In this document: piece after piece, positions 35,201 through 46,131 of the stretch | Layout of the letters: each line of letters opens with the position of its first letter | Position numbering within the stretch: position 1 is the first letter of the stretch | Assembly (NCBI GenBank): GCA_039583875.1 | Contig: CM077158.1 | Location: 121,765,900-121,829,899 of the forward strand | Length of the DNA stretch: 64,000 nt | DNA from: Platanthera guangdongensis | Taxonomy: Eukaryota; Streptophyta; Magnoliopsida; Asparagales; Orchidaceae | Direction: 5' to 3' | Program-made: the position numbers and the translations under genes | The notes under the pieces: model-generated | Seen by the model: only the letters and a program-made list of their open reading frames with translations | What the model was told of the DNA's origin: nothing | Database searches by the model: none

Positions 35201-36617
35201 GGTCTGATCATTTCCCAACCAAATCAACTAAAAATGAGGTGAAATTTTATACAAAACCTCCTGATGATCCTAAGGACCACTCACCAAAAGTTAGGAGGGT
35301 TTGGAGGTAATTATGTATTCCAATTAATTTACCATAATATTATTAAATAATTTCAAAAACTATAAAACATTTCCGCAAAAATTCTCATTTTTGGATAAGA
35401 TCTAGGTATAGGTTAGAGTGACTCCCTTCCAAATTTAAGGTGGGGGCTTATCTTCTACCTCCAGCCGACGGGTAGGATTGACCCATACTGGAGCTACTTC
35501 CAGCCGCCACCGCCGGCCACCCGGCCATCTCCCTGGCCGGCCACTGCTTATTTTTGCGGAAAAACCAGGATAAAACCTCTCCCGATCGGGCTCAATTAAG
35601 CCTGAATCTTGGCCCTAACAATTCCTATGATCTACCCACAGCGAGAGAGGAAGGGGAGGACCTTGCTTGCGGCCTGGAGACGCGTCGATCACTGGGATGC
35701 CATTGGTGGTGAAGGAGTCGCCGGAGTTCTGCAACTGCACATTGAAGTAGCTCGGGATCATCGGGGCAATGGTGGAAATGAAAGCTTGGAGTCTAGTGAA
35801 GCTTTTAAAATAATAAAATGGGGGAGGGGAGGGGTATAGCTGGTGGTGGCCATTAATGGCCCTAAAGAGCCTGCCTTGGCCATGGTGGTGGGGAGGTGAA
35901 TTGGGATTAATCCAGCCATGAAACGGCTGGAAACTCCTCTTCTCCCTCAGAGGAGTTGAATCCAGCCCTTAATGGGCGGTGGAGAAGGGCCTTCCTTCAT
36001 GGCACCATTAATGGCCAAGAATTGCATTTCTCAGCCATGGTGGTTCTCCTCCTCTAGCCCTGAACAACCACTAAGATGACCCCTGGCCTTCTCCACACTG
36101 AATGGGGGAATGAATCAAGCAATAAAAGCGGTGGTCCTTGGCTTCCCCAAGAAATGAATGGATTAACTCCTTTCTCTCTCCTCCATTAAGGAGAAATTGA
36201 AGCTTTCTCTCTCCTGCTCCTCATGGCCGGTTTTATTCATGGCCCTAGCCTAAATTCAGCCCACTAAGCTAATACAAAGTGGTTAGGAGGTGGTTAGCCC
36301 AAGTGGCTAGGGCCTTGAGCTTGAGTTAGCCTTTTGAGCTATGTTTGACTTGACCTAGCTTAGGGTTGACTTTGGTCAATTTGATCTTTTGTGTCACCAT
36401 CAATGGGTCCTTAGTGACCTATTGGTCTCCCCTAGGGTCTAGGTAGGGATGTGTAGGGTTGAATTGGCACCTTAGAGGTCACTTGACCCATAGTAAGGGC
36501 ACTTTGACCACTTTGGGGCTTGAGTTGACTTCGGTCAACTTAGCCACTAGGGTTGACCCCAATGGGTCCTTGGTGACTCGTTGACCTCACTTTAGGGTTA
36601 GGAGGGCATGAGTGGGA
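32205..36617 (-). repeat. Probable very long gypsy-type LTR in minus orientation, no coding
   Basis: 4.4 kb without any gag or pol frame. The left end (AAACCCGGGGGTC and GAGAATCGCCG) and the right part (repeated GGTTGACTTTGGTCAA) have the style of long plant gypsy LTRs read backwards. I base this on general resemblance, not on a second copy in the window. GYPB1 is inserted at 36618, apparently near the end of this LTR, so its remainder would lie beyond the window. It contains a degenerate 155-bp tandem array at about 34160-34830. Confidence 0.4.
34160..34830 (-). repeat. Degenerate tandem array, about 155-bp period, four copies
   Basis: Each unit carries AAGTTTCATAATTT-like, then AAGTACTG-like, then ATCTAAAAATT-CAATAAAATTC-like blocks in the same order. 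Units begin near 34190, 34335, 34490 and 34650. They are strongly diverged, so the array is old. Confidence 0.65.
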
Positions 36618-36686
36618 TGTAATGACCCGAAACTCAAAAGAGCGACGAGGGATGTTTTGGTCCAGATTTGGAATCTGGCAGTAGGC

Positions 36687-37100
36687 ACACGACCTAGGAC
36701 ACAGGCGTGTCCCAGGGCGTGTCAGGCTGGAGTCGACGATTTGGTCAAGAGGTCGATGATTTTGGAGTCGACGATCATCGAGTAGAGAACACGGCCTGAG
36801 ACACGGGCGTGTCTCAGGGCGTGTTGGGCCCGTGTCGACGATCGTCCCGGGGTGTCGACGAATTTCGCTCGACGAAGTGTCGAGACAGGGCACACGGCCT
36901 GAGACACGGGTGTGTCTCAGGGTGTGTCGAGCCCGTGTCGACGATCGGCCAGCGAAGTCGACGAATTTCTCTCGACGATGTGTCGAGACAAGGCAGATGG
37001 CTTAGGACACGGGCATGTCCAAGGCCATGTCAGGCAGTCGACGAACTTCGCTCGACGAAGTGTCGAGACTGTGAGCATGGCCTGAAGCCCAGGCGTGTTT
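36687..37100 (+). repeat. 103-bp tandem array in GYPB LTR
   Basis: About four units; units at 36790-36892 and 36893-36995 are each about 103 bp. Each contains GACACGGGCGTGTC-like, GTCGACGATCG and CTCGACGAAGTGTCGAGAC blocks, all nearly palindromic. Equivalent arrays are in the minus-oriented LTRs at about 41660-42020 and 50650-51010, and at 62560-62960. Confidence 0.85.
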
Positions 37101-38410
37101 GAGTGGACACGGGTTAGGACACGGGCCTGTCTAGGAACCCATGTTGTTCTCGGGTTGTTTTCGGGATAAATTGATGGGGGGACACGGCTGACCACACGGC
37201 CGTGTTAGTTGGAGCACGGGCGTGTCATGTAGAACACGGGCGTGTCGGATGCCCATGTGTTATTCCAGGCGCGTCGATTTTGATGGCAAATGGGGTACAT
37301 GGCCGTGGACACGGGCGTGTGCCAGACCGTGTTCGGTCCAGATTGTACATTTCAGGCCCGAATCAAAGCCGTTCGTTTATTTAATTTGGATCCAGCGGCT
37401 GGGGGTTGTTCCTGATGAGATATACCCGGGATTGGACCTTTGAAACCCTCACTTTTACTTGAGTGGTTCTCTTTCTAAGTCAAGAGAGAGGGGATAGCCA
37501 AAGGGGGAAGAAGAAGCTAGATCCAACCATTGGAGGAGCTTCGAAGCTCCAAATCGCGAGCCGACTTCAGATCCACGGAGGCGAAGAGAGTGCGGTTCTT
37601 TTCATCCGCTTACTTTTCCATGGCGCCAAAGAAGAATGCTAGGGTAACGATTCTCTTCTTGAGCATGTGAAGCTCTCCTTCTTTGCATAGGAAGCCCGCT
37701 CTCGCGAGTTTGCGGTGAGTTGGAGGCGTTCCTTCGGGTAGATATGTAAAGTCCCCATTGTGTAGAGTCCGTAAGCGAGAACGAACATATGCATGATGTG
37801 TGAAGCCTATACGGACATGTTGGTTTGGATCAGTGATGTTGCATTGCATTAATGCCGGAGAAGACTCCGTGCGATTGTTTGTTTTTCTGGTTTTCTACGT
37901 GGTAGATTGCAATAAGGAGCCTTGGGGATTAACCCAAAGGTGCACCCAAAAAACTGGGCGGATGCGTGATCTTGCCAACTTGGTGTCCTGAGAGCCAACT
38001 TTAACATAACCGGGTTATGTGAATTGTGATGGAAACGGGACTCGGGAGAAGTTTGACCTGCTCATATGGTTTAAATTACCGTTGCGATGTGAGCACGGGT
38101 CAGATGGAACCGTACCTGTTCTATGTCGTTCGGGTTAAAGAGACCTAAGGTTACGTGGCACTTGCCATTTGCATAGATGAGGGTCTTCGGCGGTCTATGG
38201 TTTTAATTACCGTGACCCATGCCAGGAAGACAAATTGCTCATTGATTGGCCATCCAAAGGGACGGTGTTGAGTCGGCAGACTTAGACTGTGTTCACCGAG
38301 AATGTCCCCTGAGTGCATGGGGTGTGTGGCCGTATGAGCCTACGCCTGTGATGAAATGAATATTGATAAATTGCTCGCTTATGCTAATGAAATGCAGGGA
38401 AGGAGCATCG

Positions 38411-38489
38411 CCGCCCCGAGCTTGGGGCGGGATCATTATAATTTGGTCAGCATTGCTGACCGTTGCTTTTGTTTGCCACCGTCCGGTGG
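38411..38489 (+). promoter_or_regulatory. Three consecutive hairpins near the end of the GYPB LTR
   Basis: CCGCCCC/GGGGCGG (38411-38430), GGTCAGCA/TGCTGACC (38445-38461) and CCACCG/CGGTGG (38476-38489). The second and third are kept in all four GYPB LTRs, with changes restricted to loop or centre bases in the third. The region would be R/U5 of the element RNA. Confidence 0.55.
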
Positions 38490-38907
38490 TTTTGTTGCTT
38501 GCAGGTTCTGTTGGACCAAGCCGTCAATAGCGGGCTAAAGCCGAAATTGCGAAGCCGTCCCTCGAAGGCCTAATTGGAGTGTTTACTGCTTTTATTCATG
38601 TATGACCGTCCTGCGTGCCGTGGTTTGTAAAACATGTAATATCAAGTAAACCATTTTGTAAGGCCTTAAGGCCTGTACTTGTGTATGTACAACATTCCTA
38701 TTTGGTATTAGTGGACATTCATGCTTTTGTGCTGGGTTCTTTATTGCAACTTATTAAACTGCTTCCGCTAGAATGCTCTGTGTAGGACGTTATGATTGGT
38801 TGGATGGTTTCCATGAGTAACCACCCAGTCTGTCTGTGGTATATGGCGTCGGGCCCCGACCGGACCTACTGTTATATGCTATACGACGGATAGGGGGTGT
38901 TACAGTT

Positions 38908-38917
38908 TGGTATCAGA
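38908..38917 (+). other. GYPB1 primer-binding site, Met-tRNA type
   Basis: TGGTATCAGA three bases after the LTR; the match then diverges (CTACTGG). GYPB2 carries the same version on the minus strand at 48788-48797. Confidence 0.8.
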
Positions 38918-39130
38918 CTACTGGTTTTGGTCGGGCTTAAAATGAATTCGTGGATGAATTCTTTTTAAGGGGTGGTGAGCACATGTGTGTGCGTCATCGT
39001 TATAACAGTAAAAGAACCCATGAATGTCCACTTAGGAATGAAAATACAAGTGTTTGGGGAACCTGCATGTTCCTATAATTGTTGTTTGCAATTTTATTTG
39101 GTCGCTTAACGGTGTTTTGTACCACTATAG

Positions 39131-39814
39131 GTGACCAGAAGTGGTGTTGGGCCGTCGGAACGTCAAGTTTTTGAGGCTAGCAGTGCACCTAATGAAGCTC
39201 CTGCAACACCTCTATCGGCTGAGACCATACGATTGGTGGCCGAAGTAGTGTTGGCCATGATTAATGCGCAGCCTGCAAGGCAAATGCAGTAGCCCGCTCC
39301 TGCGATGGACAGGTACCGCTGCAAGAGGCTGAGCCGAGGAGAGCGGAACAGGTGATAGTGGAACCGGTGGTGCCAAGGAGGGCAACTGAGAGACAGCTCA
39401 AGCATGTCATGAGCTTTAATCCTCCGGTTTTCTCGGGGTTAGGAACCCCATCTCAATCTGAAGACTGGCTCTCCAGGGTGAAGAGAGTCATGACAGCAAC
39501 GGAGACGGAGGAGTGGCAAATGACCACCATCGCTACGTTCCTTCTGGATGGTGAAGCGAGAATGTGGTGGGAAGGATTGGAGCTGCATCTACTGAGAGGT
39601 AGGCAACTTGTTGATGTCTCGATGGAGGAGTTCTCGAGATTGTTCTTGGCTAGATACCTCCCTTCGGCGCAGAGGATAGCATTGGAGAATGAGTTCCTGA
39701 AGTTGGTTCAGGGTGAGAGGAGCGTGGATGAATATCTCCACGAGTTTACTCGTTTGAGTCGATATGCTAGCTCCACCATTGCGGATGAGGTGCGCAAGAC
39801 GAATCGATTCTACG
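39131..39814 (+). pseudogene. GYPB1 gag, N-terminal part
   Basis: Homology to GYPB2 gag starts at GTG ACC AGA AGT (39131), directly after CCACTATAG; neither copy has an ATG there. A TAG at 39290-39292 and a frameshift near 39310 break the N-terminus. The capsid block (ERQLKHVMSFNPPVFSGLG, EDWLSRVKRVM, RMWWEGLELHLL, then FLKLVQGERSVDEYLHEFTR) is open from 39352 to NRFY at 39814. There GYPB2 is inserted; gag resumes at 51087. Confidence 0.88.
39810..39814. repeat. GYPB2 target-site duplication, left (CTACG)
   Basis: Identical to 51082-51086. Joining at one copy restores the gag frame NRFY/EGLRDELR. Confidence 0.95.
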
Positions 39815-42097
39815 TGTAACGCCCCCTATCCGTCGCATAGCATATAGCAGTAGGTCCGGCCGGGGCCCGACGCCATATACCACAGACAGACCGGGTGGTT
39901 ACTTATGGAAACCATCCAACCAATCTCAACGTCCTACACAGAGCATTCTAGCGGAAGCAGTTTATAAAAGTTGTAAACAAGAACCCAGCATCGAAGCACG
40001 AATGTCCACTAATACAAAATAGGAATGTTATACAAAATACCCAAAACAAGCCTTAAGGCCTTACAAAATGTTTCACTTGAATATTACATGTTTTACAAAC
40101 CACGGCACGCAGGCCGGTCATACATGAATAAAACAGTAAACACTTCTACTTGGGCCTTCGATGGCCGGCTTCGCAAAAAGGGCTTTAGCCCGCTATTGAC
40201 CGCTTGGTCCAGCTGCACCTGCAAGCAACAAACCACCGCACGGTGGTAAAACAAGGCAACGGTCAGCAATGCTGACCAAATTATAACGACCCCACCCCCA
40301 ACTCGGGGCGGCGATGCTCCTTCCCTGCATTTCATTATCATAAGCGAGCAATTTATAACAATAGCCATTTCATCACAGACGTTGGCTCGCACGGCCACAC
40401 GCCCCGTGCACTCAGGGCACATTCTCGGTGAACCGGTCGATGTCACGTCAATTAAAGCCATTAACATTCCGGACTCACCACCGCCACTTAGACGGCCAAA
40501 CCTATGAGCAATTTGTCTTCCTGGCCTGGGTCACGACAATTTAAGCCATTGACCGCCGAAGACCCTAATCTATGCCAACGGTAAGTGCCACGTAACCTTA
40601 GGTCTCTTTAACCGAACGACATAGAGCGGGTACGGTTCCATCTAACCCGTGCTCACATCGCAACGACAATTTAAGCCATTTGTGCGGGTCAAATTTCCAC
40701 CGAGTCCCATTTCCATCACAAGTCACATAACCCGGTTATGTTCAAGTTGGCTCTCAGGCCACCAAGTTGGCAAGATCTCGTATCCGCCCAGTTTTCCGTG
40801 TGCACCTTTGGGTTAGTCCCCAAGGCTCCCTGCTGCAATCTACCGCGTAGAAAACCCGAAAAACAACCAATAGCACGGAGTCTTCTCCGGCATTAAGCAA
40901 TGCAACATCACCGATCCGGACCAACATGTCCGGGTAGGCTTCACACATCATGCCTATGTCCGTTCTCGCATACGGACTCTAAACAACGGGGACTTCACAT
41001 ATCTACCCGAAGGAACGCCTCCAACTCTCCGCAAACTCGCGAGGGCGGGCTTCCTATGCTAAGAAAGAGAGCTATTCATGCTCAAGATGAGGATCGTTAC
41101 CCTTGAGTTCCTCTTTGGCTCCATTGAAAAATAATCGGATGAAAACCACCGCACTAGCGTTGCCTCCGCGGATCCGGAGTCGGCTCGCGATTCGGAGCTC
41201 CGAAGCTCCTCCAATGGCGGATCTAGCTCCTTCTTCCTCCCTTGGCTCTCCTCTCTCTCTAAGGATTTAGAAAGATGATAAGGTATGAAAAGTGAGGGTT
41301 TTCCAAGTCCACTCACGGGTATATCCCTTCAGGAACATCCCCCAGCCGTTGGATCTCAAAACAAGAAAACGAACGGCTTTGATTCGGGGCTGAAATGCCC
41401 AATCTAGACCGAACACGGCCTGGCACACGCCCGTGTCCAGGGCCGTGTGCCTCATTCGCCGTCAAAATCGAAAAACCTGGAACCTCACACGGGTATCGAA
41501 CACGCCCGTGTTCGAGCTGACACGCCCGTGTTCCACCTGACACGGCCGTGTGGCCGGCCGTGTAGCCCATGATTTTTCCCCCAAAATCAACCCGAGCACT
41601 GCACGGGTTCGAGGACACGCCCGTGTCCTTGCCCGTGTAACCTTGACACGCCTGGGCTCCAGGGCCGTATACACGGTCTCCACACTCGACACGGCCTCGG
41701 ACATGCCCGTATACTAGGCCGTGTGCCTTGTCTCGACGATCGTCGAGCAAATCTCGACGACTCCCCGGGACGATCGTCGACACGGGTCGACACGCCCTGC
41801 GACACGCCCGTGTCGCAGGCCGTGTGCCCATTCTCGACGAATCGTCGAGTAAATCTCGACGACTTCGCGGCTAAGTGTCGATACGGGTCGACACGCCCTG
41901 CGACATGCCCGTGTCGCAGGCCGTGTGCCCAGTCTCAGCGAATCGTCGAGAGAATCTCGACGACTTCGCAGCTAAGTGTCGACACACGCTTGACACGCCC
42001 TGGGACACGCCCGTGTCCCAGGCCATGTGCCTGCTGCCAGAACCCAAACTGGCCCAAAACGTCCCCCTTTTTCTCCTTTGAGTTTTGTGGCGTTACA
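39815..42097 (-). repeat. GYPB2 3' LTR (2283 bp)
   Basis: On the plus strand TGTAACGCCCCCTATCCGTC to TTTTGTGGCGTTACA. It is followed at 42098 by the complement of the purine tract AAGATGGGAGAGT. Confidence 0.93.
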
Positions 42098-45000
42098 ACT
42101 CTCCCATCTTAAAAGAATTTCGTCCGCGAAATTACATAAAGGAAAGACATGTACAAAACCAAAATTTGTACCTGAGCGGAACAACTCTGGATACTCGTCA
42201 AGCATAGTCTGCTCTCGCTCCCAAGAGAGCTCCTCACGACCGCAATTGTCCCACCGGATCTTGACCATCCTGATCTCTTTATTGCGTAGCCGCTTGACCT
42301 CCGAGTTATCAATCCGCACGGGCTTGACCTTTGTCATTAGCCCACTATCCACCGGCACTTGATCAACCGCGATCACTTGCGTAGGCTCTTGCACCGCCTT
42401 CCGAAGCACCGAAATATGGAATACATCATGTAAACCACTTAGCTCAACTGAAAGCTTCAACCTATAGGACGCTTCACCAACTCGCTCCAGAACCTCAAAC
42501 GGTCCAAGGTACCTCGGGCTTAGCTTTTTCAATCGTCCCACCCTCGAGACACCCTTGAACGGCTTGATCTTTAAGTATACATAATCGCCCACAGCGAAAT
42601 CCACGTTCCTGTGCTTGGCATTATAGTACTTTGCTTGCCGGTCCTGAGCGATAAGCAACCTCTCCCGAATGGTTCTCACCAAAGAAGTAGCATCCTCCAC
42701 TTCCGATCGCTTATACAACTTTGACTCACCCGTTTCTAACCAAGACAACGGCGTGCGACATTTCCTACCATATAGGGCCTCGAAAGGCGCCACCTGAATA
42801 CTCGCTTGGTAGCTGTTGTTGTATGCGAACTCCACCAAATATAGGTGGTCTTCCCATTGCTTTCCAAAATCCAAGACACACATGTGAAGCATGTCTTCCA
42901 TGGTTCTATTGACCCTCTCGGTCTGCCCATCCGTTTGTGGATGGAAGGCTGTGCTGAATTTCAGCTTTGTTCCCAACATTTGCTGCACCAGCCTCCAATC
43001 ATTGGACGTGAACCGCCCATCTCGGTCACTCACGATGCTGCGGGGCACACCATGAAGCCGTACTATGTTATCCACATAAAGCTTTGCCAGCTTCTCCACC
43101 GGATCATCCTTCCTATGCGGAATAAAATGCGACACCTTCATTAATCGATCAACAACCACCCAAATGGCGTCGTTTCCCTTTTGCGACCTTGGCAAACCGT
43201 GCACAAAGTCCATAGAGATGTCGACGAATTTCCACTCCGGAATAGGCAAGGACTTAAGAAATCCTCGCGGCTTTTGGCACTCCGCCTTTACCAAGGCGCA
43301 AGTTTGGCACTTGGCTACGTATAGCGCCACATCCTTTTTCAAACCCGGCCACCAAAACAGTTTTTTCACATCACGGTACATCTTCGTGCTCCCCGGGTGA
43401 ATCGAGTACTTGGTATGGTGTGCCTCGTACAACAACTCCACCCGTAAATTGCCCACACTTGGGACGCACAGACGACCGTCTTTCCACAGCAATCCGTCCT
43501 TCACGACGAATTGGGAATTTGACCCATCCAGAGCCTCTACCATGAACTGCTTCATATGAGCATCCATATCCAAAGCCTGCCGAATACGATCAGCCAGGTC
43601 ATATTGGACTTCAGTCCAATTTAGAACTGCTTCAGCACTTGCTTGCTTATCCACACAAGCAATCTCCAACGCCTCCAACTCCCGCACCAAACGCTCATCG
43701 TGCACCGATAGCCAATTGGCTTTTGCTGGGGCTCAGCGACTCAACGCATCCGCAACTGCATTCCCTTTGCCAGTCACGTAGTGGATCTTGAATGTATAGT
43801 CCCCCAAGAACTCCATCCATCTACGCTGCCGCATATTCAGATCCTTCTGATCAATCAAGTATTTCAGGATCTTATGATCGGTGTAGATATCAATCTTCAC
43901 ACCGTACAAATAGTGTCTCCACAGCTTCAAGGCAAAAATCACGGCCGCTAACTCCAAGTCATGGACCGGATAATTCCTCTCGTGCACTTTTAGCTGTCTC
44001 GAGCCATAAGCTATCACGCTTCCGTGCTGCAGTAGCACGCAACCCAAACCACTGCCCGAAGCATCGCTATATATCTCATAGCCTTCTGTTCCACATGGCG
44101 AACTCAGCACAGGCGCCGTGGTCAACCGACACTTCAATTCCTCAAAAGCTCGCGCGCACTCCGGCGTCCAAACTAACTTATGCTCCTTCCTCGTCAAAGT
44201 AGTGAGAGGTAACACTAACCGCGAGAAGTTCTCTACAAAGCGCCTATAATAGTCGGCAAGCCCCAAAAAGCTCCGGACTTCTGCTACCGTAGCAAGCTCA
44301 GGCCACTCCCGTATCGCAACAATCTTGGCCGGATCCACAGCAATACCCTCTCCACTCACTATATGACCGAGGAACGCCACTGAGGATAGACAAAACTCGC
44401 ACTTCGAGAACTTGGCATACAACTGATTTCTCCTTAGAGTCTCCAACACCAAATGAAGATGTTTGAAGTGATCTTCCTCACTTTGCGAGTACACCAAAAT
44501 ATCGTCGATGAATACGATCACGAAATGGTCCAAGTACTCCCTGAAAGTCCTGTTCATCAAATCCATGAACACTGACGGCGCATTAGTCAGCCCAAACGGC
44601 ATGACTGTAAACTCATAATGCCCGTATCTCGTACTAAACGTTGTCTTCGGGATATCACTCTCCATTATTCGCAGCTGATAGTACCCAGCCTTGAGATCCA
44701 ACTTCGAGTACACCGTCGACCCGACTAACTGATCAAAGAGATCATCAATCCGGGGGATCGGGTACTTGTTCTTCTCCGTCAGCTTGTTTAGCTCCCGATA
44801 ATCAATACATAGCCTCAAGCTTCCGTCCTTCTTCTTAACAAAGAGGACCGGTGCGCTCCGAGGAGAAGAACTCGGGCGCACATACCCTTGCTCCAACATC
44901 TCTTGCAGTTGAACTTTCAGCTCCGCCATTTCCTTAGGCGCTAGCCGATACGGAGATCGTGACACAGGCTTTGCACCTGGCACTAGCTCGATCGTAAAAT

Positions 45001-45540
45001 CTATCTCCCGCTGAGGCGGGGCTCCAGGAAGATCCGCGGGGAACACATCAGGGTATTCCGATACCACTGAAATACAATCCAACGCGGGCTTCGGCTTTGC
45101 AACCTCCACTAGTGTAAAGAACAGTTCTGCACCAGCACGAACCGCCTTCACCACCTGAAGAGCAGACATCAATGTCTTGCTCGACCCCTTTAAGCCCGTA
45201 AAAGTCGTTTCACGACTTGCTCCCAGCTTGACTTCCTTTCTACCGCAATCTATATGGTCCTGCTGCTCCGAGAGCCAGTCCATGCCAAATATGACGTCGA
45301 ACTCCACTAACGGAAGTAAAGACGCCCGCAGGTCGAACTCCTGCTCCCCAATACGAATCTTAACATCGCAGATCCTATCCGCTCACATCGAACACCCATT
45401 GGGCAACAACACATCCAACTTATCCTTCGCCATCAAAGAAGGGACTCCGATGCGTACTATAAATCCTTCGAACAAGAAGGAGTGTGAGGCTCCCGTATCG
45501 AAGAGTGCTCGTTCCGGATTTCCACAAATCAATACAAATC
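41972..45540 (-). pseudogene. GYPB2 pol: protease, RT, RNase H, integrase, chromodomain
   Basis: A single frame of about 1190 codons from the splice acceptor at 45540, broken only by TGA at 45383-45385 (protease) and TGA at 43733-43735 (CGA in GYPB1, end of RNase H). Protease LFDTGASHSF and FGMDWL; RT with FIDD near 44505; RNase H with [10 protein letters not shown]; integrase zinc finger HHTKYSIHPGS and CQTCALVKAEC, catalytic Asp in DISMDFVHG, Asp in IVSDRDGRF and the HPQTDGQTERVN block. A chromodomain (VKRLRNKEIRMVKIRW, then ELSWEREQTM) ends near 42190. The frame stays open through the polypurine tract and 126 bases into the LTR. Chromodomains direct integration toward particular chromatin. 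Confidence 0.93.
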
Positions 45541-45616
45541 CTAAACAAGCAGTGGTAAGGTAACATGTGCATAACAAGTATTTAAAGAAATTGACTTGCT
45601 ATAGATTAAACCGTAC
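45541..45616 (-). other. Candidate intron (76 nt) between GYPB2 gag and protease
   Basis: Minus strand: donor GACAG/GTACGG (45617/45616), CTTAC branch-like sequence, acceptor CTTGTTTAG/GATTTG (45541/45540). The gag frame ends in TAA a few codons inside it. Removal gives VVT-G-FVLIC in frame through a split Gly codon. GYPB1 keeps the same 76-nt length and ends. Confidence 0.65.
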
Positions 45617-46109
45617 CTGTCACCACATCAGCTTGTTTAATGGCCTCCTGTTGGCCAAGATTGTAGACCCTTGGTTGGGCCGGAGCATAATGGGATGCGG
45701 TCGACTCCACCGCCTTTCCCTTCTCTTCATAAGTAGCTCCCGACCTTCTCTCGGACTTAGGACGTCCGCTCCAACAATCACGGGCGAAATGCCCAGTCTT
45801 TCCACATGTAAAACACGCACCCGGGGTCCGACCCGTAGTCGCCCCAGAAGCGCCAGAAGGAGCTGGACCCGAAGTCCTATGCTTCTTGAAAGACCTCCGA
45901 TAGCCGGACTTTGAAGTAGTCGGCACTCTGAACTCAGATTTCTTCTCACCCAAGCTTTTCTTTGCTTGTACATTTTTCATGTCCTTCTCCAAGGACCGGG
46001 CAGTATTGACCAAGGTTAAGAAACCCTGCGTCATCGGCCCCGAGAGTAATAATCTCAACTCATCCCTCAGGCCTTCATAGAAGCGATTAGTCTTGCGCTC
46101 CTCATCCAT
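45617..46109 (-). pseudogene. GYPB2 gag, C-terminal part with nucleocapsid
   Basis: From MDEERKTNRFYEGLRDE through a basic linker to an intact CCHC knuckle CFTCGKTGHFARDC and the end DVVTG. Open throughout. Its N-terminal continuation is replaced at 46110 by foreign sequence. Nucleocapsid knuckles bind element RNA for packaging. Confidence 0.85.
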
Positions 46110-46131
46110 GAAGCCAAAACACAAGCATTCC

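Larger units (their letters stand above)
36618..38904 (+). repeat. GYPB1 5' LTR (2287 bp)
   Basis: It starts TGTAATGACCCGAAACTC (TGTAACGCCCCGAAAC in the other copies) and ends GGGGGTGTTACA. It matches in reverse both GYPB2 LTRs, and 62492-64000 in direct orientation. It contains a 103-bp tandem array near 36687-37100 and a cluster of hairpins near 38411-38490. Confidence 0.93.

Noticed and set aside
35609..35839. 76-codon frame in the minus-oriented LTR-like block
   Set aside because: No recognisable domain, GC-skewed local composition and no supporting promoter or splice context.
36540..37195. Open frames rich in Arg/Pro/Ser in the GYPB 5' LTR, and equivalents in the other GYPB LTRs
   Set aside because: Produced by the 103-bp CpG-rich tandem array read in several frames.
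40093..40467. 124-codon open frame in a GYPB2 LTR, repeated at 49039-49452
   Set aside because: It starts without homology to any family, spans the hairpin cluster and its recurrence is explained by the two LTRs being copies.
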